This document shows, in pieces, positions 17,156 to 25,111 of a DNA stretch of 39,760 nt (within the stretch, counting starts at the first letter, position 1; every line of letters begins with the position of its first letter). The stretch comes from Caldilineaceae bacterium (GTDB lineage: Bacteria; Chloroflexota; Anaerolineae; Caldilineales; Caldilineaceae). Made by a program: the position numbers and the translations under genes. Location: positions 58,271 through 98,030 of the forward strand of contig JAGNDO010000014.1 of assembly GCA_018003515.1 (NCBI GenBank). The letters run 5' to 3'. The notes under the pieces are model-generated. The model had not been told where the DNA came from. It made no database searches and was given only the letters and a program-made list of their open reading frames with translations.

Positions 17156-17183
17156 TTGGAAAAAAGCCAGTCCCGTGTAAAAA
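17156..17183 (+). promoter_or_regulatory. Possible promoter of the low-GC glycosyltransferase gene
   Basis: TTGGAA, 16 bp, TAAAAA just upstream of a CGGAGAATAGAG ribosome site and the ATG at 17206. The match is moderate. Confidence 0.35.
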
Positions 17184-17205
17184 ATGTCTTGAGCGGAGAA
17201 TAGAG

Positions 17206-19380
17206 ATGCCTTTGGAACACGAGCAAGCACCCGAACGCCAAGAGAGTGTCCGACTACGTCTTGTTACTCTCCTCAGTTTGTTCGGCATTATTCTTCTAGG
17301 AGCCGTTTTTTTGCGGTTTTTTCAGCTGTCGGTCATACCCCCAGGATTGAACTTTGATGAAGGTGCCCACGGCATTGACGCACTGACTATTCTGAACGGA
17401 CATTTCATCTCCTTTTCCTGGGAGGGGGGAGGCCGGGAAGCTCTCTTTGCCTACATGGTGGCTGTGTTTGTCCAAATAATGGGGCGTATCCCTCTTGCAA
17501 TTCATCTGCCCGCGGCCTTGGCAAGTCTCCTAGCCGTGGCCGCAACCTTTGGAGTAGGGTACACGCTGTTCGAAGACAGTGGTGATCAGACAAGGCTTTT
17601 CGGTAAAGTTTCTCTACAGTACCACCACTTTGTTGCTTTGTTGGCCACGGCGTGGATGGCATTCTCTTTGAATCAAACTATTCTGGGCCGTACTGGCTGG
17701 CGTGCAAACTACTTCCTGCTCCTGCTGCTCGTGGCGGTCTGGTTTCTCTGGGCAGGCATGAGGCGGAATCATCTGGGCCTTTTAGTCGGGGCTGGTGTTG
17801 CGACCGGTCTTTTGCCCTACACTTATATTCCTGCTCGGCTCTTTCCGATTCTGATTCTATTATTTGTTGGAAGTTCGCTGTTTCTTGGACAGATTTCCAA
17901 TTCCGATAGACAGCGGCTACAACGAGGAGCCTTGCTTTATGTTGGCGTTGCCGGGCTAGTCGCTGCACCTATCCTACTATTCTTCTTGTTGAATCCAGAC
18001 GCTTTTTTCTATCGCAGCAAGTATCTATGGATTGCCGATTCTGCCGTCAACCAAGGATCATTGGGCGGAACGCTTTTGCAGTCAGTAATCTCGCACATAA
18101 GGGCTTTCGGACTAGAAGGTGATAGCCGCCTGATTCATAACTTCCAATCCCTGCCCTTGCTCGGCCCGATCCAGTCTCTATTTTTCTGGGGTGGCCTGGG
18201 ATACAGTATTGTCCATTGGCGACGTCCGGCCCATCGATTCTTGTTATTCTGGTTCTTCTTGATGCTTGTGCCAGCAGTCATGGCATTTGATAACAATCCT
18301 CCCAACTTTCTGCGCATGATGGGAGCCATCCCTCCAGCCTACTTATTGGGTTCAATGGGTGTGTGGCAGGTATTGGCAGCCTTGCAGCGTTTGGGAAAAC
18401 AGATGGCTGGGGTATCCCGACGCAACTGGGAACGCGGGATTGGCATCTTGCTAATCGTCCTCTTGTTGGGCCAAGGAGGACGTGTGTATAGGCTCTATTT
18501 TCAGGGTTGGGCAAAGGAAGAAAGACTCTTTTCAGTCTATCACGGCTATGTGGTCGATCTGGTTCATGATCTGGAAGCAGCAGCACCCCATGATAACCTC
18601 ACGTATATGATACCCCTTTCCAACTTTAATCAGTCAGGGCGTCTCTACAATTTTGAATTCCTGTATCAAGGGGAGACATCCGTTCATCTGCTCCGCACAG
18701 CGGATATCGATTTTCCAGAAAAGCTTCAAAATGCCGTGATCCATGACGTAACCACCTTGGGGGATCCAGAGATCCGTAGCGTGAATTGGTTTGACACCGA
18801 TGCAGCCGATCCCACAGGTGCCATGATCTTTTTGCTTTCTAAATATGCAACACAAAAGGAGAGTTGGAGTCAATCATCATACGGGATCGATTCTTATACA
18901 CAACCCAAGTTGGACCGAAAATGGCGCTTCTACGAAGAACTTGTGCCTGTTGCAGTGCAGTATGATGTGGGCGTGGAACTGAATGGCGTGGCCATCGGTC
19001 GCCACGGAGGAGACCAGTTTTTTGAGCCGACTGCTCACCTCACCACAGACCAGGGACCGCTTTGGTTGGCGTTGGGATGGCGAGCCAATCAGACGATTGT
19101 CCCCAATCTGCGCATCTCTCTGCGGCTGTACAACGAGGCAAAGGAACGGGTTCATTTGGAAGAATACGAGTTGCGTGACCTCTTTGAAAGACCCACAAGT
19201 GAATGGCGACCGGGTGATGAAACCAAGAGCTACCAAATCTTCCCCCTCCCGTCGGATCTACCCGATGGCCACTACCAATTGAAGCTACTTATTTACGATC
19301 TGCAAAGTCTGGCACCATCTGTGCAGGTTGGGATTTGGGAACCAGAAATCGCTATTCTCGATTTTGAATTGGGACATTGA
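17206..19380 (+). CDS. GT39/PMT_2-like membrane glycosyltransferase with C-terminal ectodomain; atypical base composition
   Basis: 724 residues. Membrane span 1 is at about 20-42. It is followed by PPGLNFDEGAHGIDAL, where D51-E52 match the catalytic acidic pair of ArnT/PMT-like GT-C enzymes, and GHFISFSWEGGGREALFAY. About ten more spans reach residue 430. The last 130 residues are a diverged copy of the ectodomain of the two preceding proteins (LRISLRLYNEAKERVHLEE, PTSEWRPGDETKSY, GHYQLKLLIYDLQS). Codon third positions and overall GC are clearly lower than in the flanking genes, with many TTG, CTT and ATT codons, which suggests acquisition from another source. A repeat and a promoter candidate separate it from the upstream genes. 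It probably adds a sugar from a polyprenyl donor outside the membrane; the acceptor is unknown. Confidence 0.8.
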   Translation: MPLEHEQAPERQESVRLRLVTLLSLFGIILLGAVFLRFFQLSVIPPGLNFDEGAHGIDALTILNGHFISFSWEGGGREALFAYMVAVFVQIMGRIPLAIHLPAALASLLAVAATFGVGYTLFEDSGDQTRLFGKVSLQYHHFVALLATAWMAFSLNQTILGRTGWRANYFLLLLLVAVWFLWAGMRRNHLGLLVGAGVATGLLPYTYIPARLFPILILLFVGSSLFLGQISNSDRQRLQRGALLYVGVAGLVAAPILLFFLLNPDAFFYRSKYLWIADSAVNQGSLGGTLLQSVISHIRAFGLEGDSRLIHNFQSLPLLGPIQSLFFWGGLGYSIVHWRRPAHRFLLFWFFLMLVPAVMAFDNNPPNFLRMMGAIPPAYLLGSMGVWQVLAALQRLGKQMAGVSRRNWERGIGILLIVLLLGQGGRVYRLYFQGWAKEERLFSVYHGYVVDLVHDLEAAAPHDNLTYMIPLSNFNQSGRLYNFEFLYQGETSVHLLRTADIDFPEKLQNAVIHDVTTLGDPEIRSVNWFDTDAADPTGAMIFLLSKYATQKESWSQSSYGIDSYTQPKLDRKWRFYEELVPVAVQYDVGVELNGVAIGRHGGDQFFEPTAHLTTDQGPLWLALGWRANQTIVPNLRISLRLYNEAKERVHLEEYELRDLFERPTSEWRPGDETKSYQIFPLPSDLPDGHYQLKLLIYDLQSLAPSVQVGIWEPEIAILDFELGH

Positions 19381-19392
19381 AATGGACAACCT

Positions 19393-20379
19393 ATGCCGAT
19401 AACCGCTCTTAGCACCCAATTTCTCAATTTCACCCTGCCTACCCCCCTGGTTCTGGCCAGCGGGATTTGGGGGACGACGGTCAGTTTGTTGGAGCGGGCG
19501 GCCCTTTCCGGCGCGGGGGCGGTGACGGCCAAGAGTTGCGGGCCTGTACCGAGGGCAGGGCACGTGAACCCCTCCTGTTTGGACTGGGGACATGGGCTGA
19601 TCAACGCCATCGGTCTGGCCAACCCTGGGGCGGAGGAAGAGGTGGTTCTGCTCACCAATGCCCGCAACCGGCTTGACCCCTTGGGCGTGCCCCTGATCGC
19701 CAGCATCTTCGCCGGCACCCCGGCGGAGTTCGGCCAAGTGGCCCGCATCATCGCCCAGGCCCGGCCCCACATGTTGGAGGTGAATATCTCCTGCCCCAAC
19801 GTGGCCAGCGAGTTTGGAGAGCCTTTCGCCGCCAACCCGGAGAGCGCGTCCGCTGTGACGGCGGCGGTGGTGGAGGCGCTGAAAGGCATGGGCATCCCGG
19901 TGATCGTCAAGCTGGCCCCCAACGTGCCCAGCGTGGCCCGCATTGCTAGGGCCGTGGTGGAAGCCGGGGCCGACGCCCTGTGCGCCATCAACACCATGCC
20001 CGGCCTGATCATCGACGCCGAGAGCGGCCAGCCCATTCTGGCCAACCGCTCCGGCGGCTTGAGCGGGCCAGCCCTCAAGCCCATCGCCCTCAAATGCGTC
20101 TACGACATCCGCAAGGCCTGCCCGGACACGCCCATCATCGGCACGGGCGGGGTCAATAGCGGGGTGGACGCCATTGAAATGCTCATGGCCGGGGCCACCG
20201 CCCTGGGGGTGGGCAGCGCCCTCTACTACGGCGGCGTCACCGCCCTCATCCAGATCCGGGACGAAATGACCGCCTGGCTGGTCGCCCACGGCCACGCCGA
20301 CCTGGCCGCCATCCGCGGGGCCGCCCACCGGGAGCCGGTCTATCTCTCCACCCCCACGGGCGCGCCCGTGCCGGGGTGA
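19393..20379 (+). CDS. pyrD: Dihydroorotate dehydrogenase, class 1 (PyrD B-type)
   Basis: 328 residues. A TIM-barrel flavoprotein that oxidises dihydroorotate to orotate in UMP synthesis. Visible family marks: [31 protein letters not shown] (FMN/substrate Lys47), NAIGLANPG, the active-site Cys134 in [27 protein letters not shown] and the phosphate-binding [19 protein letters not shown]. Catalytic Cys rather than Ser places it in class 1, and the length fits the 1B form that works with PyrK; no pyrK is adjacent. It follows the GT-C gene by 12 nt. The stop codon is directly followed by a GGGATTG array. Confidence 0.92.
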   Translation: MPITALSTQFLNFTLPTPLVLASGIWGTTVSLLERAALSGAGAVTAKSCGPVPRAGHVNPSCLDWGHGLINAIGLANPGAEEEVVLLTNARNRLDPLGVPLIASIFAGTPAEFGQVARIIAQARPHMLEVNISCPNVASEFGEPFAANPESASAVTAAVVEALKGMGIPVIVKLAPNVPSVARIARAVVEAGADALCAINTMPGLIIDAESGQPILANRSGGLSGPALKPIALKCVYDIRKACPDTPIIGTGGVNSGVDAIEMLMAGATALGVGSALYYGGVTALIQIRDEMTAWLVAHGHADLAAIRGAAHREPVYLSTPTGAPVPG

Positions 20380-20437
20380 GGGATTGGGGATTGGGGATTG
20401 GACTGACCCAATCCCCAATCCCCAATCCCCAATCCCC
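20380..20437. repeat. GGGATTG heptamer arrays facing each other (hairpin)
   Basis: Three GGGATTG units, a short ACTGA-type spacer and four inverted CCAATCC units form a strong stem. It starts 1 bp after the pyrD stop and may act as a 3'-end hairpin. Confidence 0.9.
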
Positions 20438-20549
20438 CCACAATCAGTTCAGAACGAGGCGGGGATAGGATGAGGCGGTAACCGCTTCCAATCCAGAGAT
20501 ACCCCTCCCCCAATCCGCAAGGAACCCAGCCAACATCAAGGAAAAAATT

Positions 20550-22079
20550 ATGTCAAACACAAACGGAGAGCTGCCAATTTACAATCTGTACATCAACGGC
20601 CAGTGGCGCACCCCCAGGGCGGAGCAGTACAAGCCCACCTACGATCCGTCCACCGGGCTGGCCCTGGCGCAAGTGGCCCAGGCCGATATTGAAGACACAA
20701 AAGACGCCATCCAAGCCGCCCGCACGGCCTTTGATCAGGGCGACTGGCGCAACATGAAGCATGGCGACCGCTCCCGGCTGCTCCACGCCCTGGTGGATGC
20801 CATCGAAGAGCGCCAGCACGAGATCGCCGAGTTGGAGATGCGCAACGGCGGCTGCACCTGGCGCAAGGCCCATCTGCTGGACGTCCCCGTGGGGCTGATC
20901 CACTTCCGCCACTTTGCCAAACTGGCCGACTTTGAACCCCTGGAGACCGTGCCCCAGATCACCTTCCCGGCCCTGGCGTACAATTATGTCAAACGAGACC
21001 CCATCGGCGTGGCCGGCCAGATCATCCCCTGGAACTTCCCCTTCCTCATGGCCATCTGGAAGATCGCCCCGGCCCTGGCTGCCGGCAACACGGTGATTTT
21101 GAAACCGGCCACCTTCACCCCCCTCTCCGCCCTCAAGCTGGTGGAGATCATCCATGACACCGGGCTGTTGCCGCCGGGCGTACTCAACTTGGTCACCGGG
21201 CCGGGCCAGGTGGTGGGGCCAGAACTGTGTACCAGCCCCATGGTGGACAAGATCGCCTTCACCGGCAGCACGGAAGTGGGCCGGGAGATCATGATCCAGG
21301 CCGCCAGCACCATCAAAAAGGTGACGTTGGAGTTGGGCGGCAAAAGCCCCAACATCATCCTGGACGACGCCGACCTGGACATTGCCATCGACGGCAGTCT
21401 GTGGGCCACCTTTATGCACAACGGCCAGGCCTGCGAGAGCGGCACCCGGCTCTTTGTGCCCAGCAGCATCTATGACGAGTTTGTGGGCCGTCTGGTGGAC
21501 CGGGCCAGCCGTCTGAAGGTGGGCCTGGCCGATGACGGGGCCACGGACATGGGACCGGTGATCAGCCCTGGGCAGTTGCGTTCCATCGAGGAATATATCC
21601 GCATCGGCATCGAAGAAGGGGCCACGCCGGCCCTGCTGGGCACCCGTCCGACCGACCCGGCGCTGGCCGGGGGCAACTTTATCGGGCCGACCATCTTCAC
21701 CGACGTGACCAACGACATGCGCATCGCCCAGGAAGAGATCTTTGGGCCGGTGTTGGTGGTGATCAAATATGACAGCGTGGACGAGGCCGTGCGCATGGCC
21801 AACGACTCCATCTACGGTCTGGCCGCCGGTGTGTGGAGCAAGGACGTGGAGCGGGCCGTGGATGTGGCCGACCGGCTCGATGCAGGCACGATCTGGATCA
21901 ACGACTACCATCTGATCAACGCCGAAGCGCCCTTTGGCGGCTACAAGCAGAGCGGCATCGGTCGGGAGTTGGGGATTTGGGGGCTAAAGCAGTACTTGGA
22001 GGTCAAGCATGTACACGTCTCCATGAACAATGACCGGTCATCCAAGTTCTGGTTTGACATTGTGGCCCCGCAGGAGTAG
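20550..22079 (+). CDS. NAD(P)-dependent aldehyde dehydrogenase
   Basis: 509 residues, full length. ALDH superfamily marks: YINGQW, IIPWNFPF (about 158-165), LKPATFTPLSAL, FTGSTEVGR cofactor loop, general base Glu261 in LELGGKSPN, nucleophile Cys295 in NGQACESGTR, EEIFGPVL and the terminal PFGGYKQSGIGRE. It oxidises an aldehyde to its acid in the cytosol; the closest general type is the betaine/phenylacetaldehyde-like ALDH group, but the substrate cannot be told. An AAGGA ribosome site lies 8 bp before the ATG. It stands as a single gene between repeat regions; no regulator is adjacent. Confidence 0.92.
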   Translation: MSNTNGELPIYNLYINGQWRTPRAEQYKPTYDPSTGLALAQVAQADIEDTKDAIQAARTAFDQGDWRNMKHGDRSRLLHALVDAIEERQHEIAELEMRNGGCTWRKAHLLDVPVGLIHFRHFAKLADFEPLETVPQITFPALAYNYVKRDPIGVAGQIIPWNFPFLMAIWKIAPALAAGNTVILKPATFTPLSALKLVEIIHDTGLLPPGVLNLVTGPGQVVGPELCTSPMVDKIAFTGSTEVGREIMIQAASTIKKVTLELGGKSPNIILDDADLDIAIDGSLWATFMHNGQACESGTRLFVPSSIYDEFVGRLVDRASRLKVGLADDGATDMGPVISPGQLRSIEEYIRIGIEEGATPALLGTRPTDPALAGGNFIGPTIFTDVTNDMRIAQEEIFGPVLVVIKYDSVDEAVRMANDSIYGLAAGVWSKDVERAVDVADRLDAGTIWINDYHLINAEAPFGGYKQSGIGRELGIWGLKQYLEVKHVHVSMNNDRSSKFWFDIVAPQE

Positions 22080-22194
22080 AAAATATCGAGTAGTGCGTAT
22101 CGAGTCATGAACGTTGAAGGGGCGGTTCCGTGGGGTTTGCGGGGCCGTCCTTATTTTATTCGGGGCTGATTGGGAATATCCGTGGTCCCTACGG

Positions 22195-22315
22195 CTAGTG
22201 TTCTGTCACCGCTGATTTGATGGATTGTGGAGTCGGGCATCCTCAGATGCCCGCCGTTCGCATCTGAGGATGCGAACTCCTCAATTCCATCATTTGAACG
22301 TTGACGGGACACTAG
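22195..22315. mobile_element. MITE-like cloverleaf element bounded by CTAG
   Basis: Outer arms of about 40 bp (roughly 80% complementary) start CTAGTGTTCTGTCA and end TGACGGGACACTAG. Inside are two hairpins, GGGCATC-CTCA-GATGCCC (22235-22252) and CGCATC-TGAG-GATGCG (22259-22274), whose loops are complementary to each other. CTAG flanks both ends, like a 4-bp target duplication. No coding capacity. Confidence 0.75.
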
Positions 22316-22466
22316 TACAGTCCGGCGCAAATAAGTCCGGGAATTCCCGCGCTCTAGCCGGGTCCGTGACCCGGCGGGCCTACACGATCTTCTGCGGCAA
22401 ACCCGCCCGGTCACGGACCGGGCTAGAGCATTATTGACCGGACTTACTTCCGCCGAGCTGAACTAG
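22312..22466. mobile_element. MITE-like inverted repeat element, family B, complete copy
   Basis: Terminal inverted sequences start CTAGTACAGTCCGGCG and end in the counterpart GCTGAACTAG. Internal 29-nt arms (22351-22379 and 22401-22429) surround TACACGATCTTCTGCGG. It shares its left CTAG with the right CTAG of the element at 22195-22315. Partial copies lie at 9738-9856 and 27846-27951. No transposase. Confidence 0.8.
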
Positions 22467-22534
22467 CGCAGGTTGAGTAGACCGGGGCAGTTTCCGGTCG
22501 TATCGAAACCGCAGCGGGTTGACCACGGATGTTC

Positions 22535-22577
22535 CAAATCAACCTTGTTCGGTTGATTTGATGGGGTGTTCGACACC
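22535..22577. repeat. Two small hairpins beside a cloverleaf repeat
   Basis: A 10-bp stem (CAAATCAACC / GGTTGATTTG, 22535-22560) is followed by a 5-bp stem GGTGT-TCG-ACACC (22565-22577). They directly abut the cloverleaf at 22580. Confidence 0.6.
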
Positions 22578-22579
22578 GT

Positions 22580-22714
22580 CCGCCGGGGGCTGAAGCGCCC
22601 CGGCTGGGCGCAACAAGCCCGATGAATCGGGCTGAGTTGACGAATGGACGAGCTGACGGCCAACCGGGTTCACCCGGTTTCCCTGACCAGCCGGGGCGCT
22701 TCAGCCCCCGGCGG
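22580..22714. repeat. Cloverleaf-like repeat with perfect 27-bp outer stem
   Basis: Perfect outer arms (22580-22606 and 22688-22714; core GGGGGCTGAAGCGCCCCGG) enclose two further hairpins, AGCCCGATGAATCGGGCT and AACCGGGTTCACCCGGTT. The whole of 22080-22824 has no gene; besides this it holds the two CTAG-bounded elements and a short GTATCGA-type stretch at 22084-22108. Confidence 0.85.
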
Positions 22715-22824
22715 TGCCCCATTGCCAGCAGCAGACGCCCCGCTTTCTTGCCCACAACCCCGCCCCGTGGGAGAATGGTCACACCCCAGCCAGCCTGCCC
22801 GCCACCCAGAAAGCTGATCGCCCC

Positions 22825-23718
22825 ATGTCCACCCCATCCTCTCCGCCGCCGACGCCCACTATCCCGCCCCAAAACACCACGCCCATCTTGATCGTGTTGC
22901 TCCTCGTGGACAGCCTGCACTTTGTCTTTGCCCGCTCCCTGCTGCCGCTGATTTCGCCGGGGGTGTCGGCCATGTATGTGCTGGTCATCGCCACCATCAT
23001 CGTTGGGGCCTATGGGCTGGTGCGGGGTGAATTGAGTTGGCGGCCTGCGGTGGAACATGGTGGCTTCCTCGCCGCCATCGGCTTGCTGATTGCGGGCAGC
23101 ACGAACATCAACTATGAGGCGGTGGCCTTCATCGATCCGGGCACAGCGGCCCTGTTGGGCAAGGCTGGGGTAGTCTTTGGGTTGGCTTTGAGTTTTCTCT
23201 GGCTACACGAAAAGCTGACTGCGCCCCAGATCCTCGGTTCCGCCGTGGCCGTGCTGGGCGTGATGGTGATCAGCTATCAGCCGGGGGACTATTTTCAACT
23301 GGGTTCCCTGCTGGTCCTGACCTCCACCTTCATGTATGCCATCCACGCTGCCATCGTCAAGCGCTATGCCGCGCCCATCACCTTTGTGAACTTTTTCTTC
23401 TATCGCCTGCTCTTCGCCAGCCTCTTTTTGCTGCTCTTTTCCACTCTGCGGGGTGCGTTGGCCCTGCCCACCCCCGTGGCCCTGGCCCTGTTGATCCTCA
23501 CCGCGGCCGTGGACGTGGTCCTGAGCAGGGCGCTCTATTACATCGCCCTGCGCCGCATGCAAATGAGCATCCACACCATCGTGCTCACGGCCAGCCCGGT
23601 TGTGGCCGTGGTCTGGTCGTTGCTCTTTTTTGATGTGATCCCCACGCCCCAGGAGATGCTGGGCGGGCTGGGAGTATTGGTTGGGGTGTTGATCGTGACC
23701 GTGCGACGAAGAAAGTAG
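22825..23718 (+). CDS. EamA/DMT-superfamily permease
   Basis: 297 residues with about ten membrane spans in two EamA halves. Start set at MSTPSSPPP (22825), because the upstream codons run into repeat DNA. First half: LVDSLHFVFARSLLPLISPG, then AFIDPGTAALLGKAGVVFGLALSFLWLHEKLTAPQ (the usual conserved end of an EamA repeat). Second half: SLLVLTSTFMYAIHAAIVKRYA, ending ALRRMQMSIHTIVLTASPVVAVVWSLLFFDVIPTPQ in segments. These drug/metabolite transporters move small metabolites, often amino acids, across the inner membrane. It lies 30 nt upstream of the PLP enzyme, so the pair could be one operon exporting or importing a sulfur amino acid; this is inference. Confidence 0.8.
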   Translation: MSTPSSPPPTPTIPPQNTTPILIVLLLVDSLHFVFARSLLPLISPGVSAMYVLVIATIIVGAYGLVRGELSWRPAVEHGGFLAAIGLLIAGSTNINYEAVAFIDPGTAALLGKAGVVFGLALSFLWLHEKLTAPQILGSAVAVLGVMVISYQPGDYFQLGSLLVLTSTFMYAIHAAIVKRYAAPITFVNFFFYRLLFASLFLLLFSTLRGALALPTPVALALLILTAAVDVVLSRALYYIALRRMQMSIHTIVLTASPVVAVVWSLLFFDVIPTPQEMLGGLGVLVGVLIVTVRRRK

Positions 23719-23748
23719 AACTCATCATCACTCGAAAGGAAATGAAAA

Positions 23749-24948
23749 ATGGTTGAGGAAAAGAAACCGGGGCTTGGCACGCTGTCTGTGTGGGCCGGGG
23801 AAGAGACGGCGTTGTGGGAACGGGCCACGCAAGTGCCCGTGGTCCACAGCGTCTCGTTTGGCTATAACGATGTGGACATATGGCAAGCCGTGGCCTTGGA
23901 ACAGGCCCCCGGTCACATCTACGGGCGCAATACTAACCCAACCGTGGCGGTCTTTGAGGAAAAAGTGCGGATTTTGGAGGGGGCGGAGGCCGCCACCAGC
24001 TTTGCCACGGGTATGGCCGCGGTCAGCAACAGCCTCTATGCACTGTTGCGGCCTGGGGATCGGGTGGTCTCGGTCAAGGATACCTATGGGGGCACCAACA
24101 AAATCTTCATTGAGTTTCTGCCTCGCCTCAACATCGAGGTCGTCCTCTGTGACACCACGGATCACGAGGCCATTGAGACGGCCATCGCAGGCCCGGACGG
24201 GGAGGGCTGCACGGTCCTCTACCTGGAAAGCCCCACCAATCCTACGCTGAAAGTGGTGGATCTGGCCCGATTGGCCGCAGCGGGGAAGCGGGCCGGGGCC
24301 ACGGTGATCGTCGACAACACCTTCGCCACGCCCATCAACACCAACCCCCTGGCCCTGGGCGCGGACTTGGTGCTGCACAGCGCCACCAAATATCTGGGCG
24401 GCCATGCGGATGCCCTGGGCGGGGTGATCTGTGGATCCAAGGCGCTGATCAAGCAGATCTACCACTACCGGGAGATCAACGGGGCCACCCTGCACCCCGA
24501 GGCGGCCTACCTGCTCCTGCGGGGCATGAAGACGTTGGATCTGCGCATCCAACGCCAGAACAGCAGCGCCCTGACCATCGCCCGCTTCCTCCAGGCCCAT
24601 CCCGCGGTGGAAGCCGTACACTATCCGGGTCTGGAAAGCCACGCGGGGCACGCCATCGCCGCCCGGCAGATGCGGGGCTTTGGGGGCATGTTGAGTTTTA
24701 AGATCAAGGGTGATTGGGACGAAGTGCGGGCCTTCTTGCCCAAACTGCGCTTTGCCCACCGAGCCGCCAATCTGGGCGCGGTGGAGACCATCGCCGCGCC
24801 GCCCCCGGTCAGCAGCCACGTGGAAAGCAGCCGGGCCGAGCGAGCCGCCATGGGCATCCCCGAAAGTTTGATTCGCTATTCTGTGGGGATCGAGAATCCC
24901 GAAGATTTGATGGCGGACTTGGGGCAGGCTTTACGGGTGAGGGGGTGA
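23749..24948 (+). CDS. Cys/Met-metabolism PLP-dependent enzyme (cystathionine synthase/lyase or methionine gamma-lyase type)
   Basis: 399 residues, the usual length. Fold-type I aminotransferase-like enzyme: YGRNTNPT (Tyr58/Arg60, phosphate binding from the partner subunit), ATGMAAVSNSL, DTYGGT, YLESPTNPT, Asp189 in VDNTFATP, PLP-binding Lys214 in HSATKYLGGHAD, and VSSHVESSRAERAAMGIP near the end, ending in IRYSVGIENPEDL. Members do gamma-replacement or beta/gamma-elimination on homocysteine-pathway substrates; CGS, CGL, MGL and O-acetylhomoserine sulfhydrylase cannot be told apart safely. An AAAGGAAATG ribosome site is present. The last three codons and the stop TGA are formed by the first GTGAGGGG units of the array that follows. 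Confidence 0.88.
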   Translation: MVEEKKPGLGTLSVWAGEETALWERATQVPVVHSVSFGYNDVDIWQAVALEQAPGHIYGRNTNPTVAVFEEKVRILEGAEAATSFATGMAAVSNSLYALLRPGDRVVSVKDTYGGTNKIFIEFLPRLNIEVVLCDTTDHEAIETAIAGPDGEGCTVLYLESPTNPTLKVVDLARLAAAGKRAGATVIVDNTFATPINTNPLALGADLVLHSATKYLGGHADALGGVICGSKALIKQIYHYREINGATLHPEAAYLLLRGMKTLDLRIQRQNSSALTIARFLQAHPAVEAVHYPGLESHAGHAIAARQMRGFGGMLSFKIKGDWDEVRAFLPKLRFAHRAANLGAVETIAAPPPVSSHVESSRAERAAMGIPESLIRYSVGIENPEDLMADLGQALRVRG

Positions 24949-25111
24949 GGGGGTGAAGGGGTGAGGGGGTGAAAGGGTGAAGGGGTGAAGGGGTGAAGGG
25001 GTGAGCGGCTGAAGGGCTGAAGGGGTGAAAGGGTGAATCGCTTTCCAGCGAAGATCACCCTTTCACCCGCTCACCCTTTCACCCCCTCACCCCTTCACCC
25101 CTTCAGCGCTT
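24936..25111. repeat. Large GTGAGGGG/GTGAAGGG octamer array with inverted copies
   Basis: About 12 direct units on the plus strand (24936-25037), a unique centre (AATCGCTTTCCAGCGAAGAT) and about 6 inverted units (CACCCTTT-type, 25057-25105) form a huge imperfect hairpin between two convergent genes. Both genes read their stop TGA out of this array. Confidence 0.92.

Noticed and set aside
20553-21911. 452-codon minus-strand frame opposite the aldehyde dehydrogenase
   Set aside because: Shadow of a textbook ALDH gene; His/Gly/Gln-rich antisense product.
22080-22824. Insertion sequence
   Set aside because: Inverted ends are present but no open frame with transposase motifs exists; called MITE-like instead.
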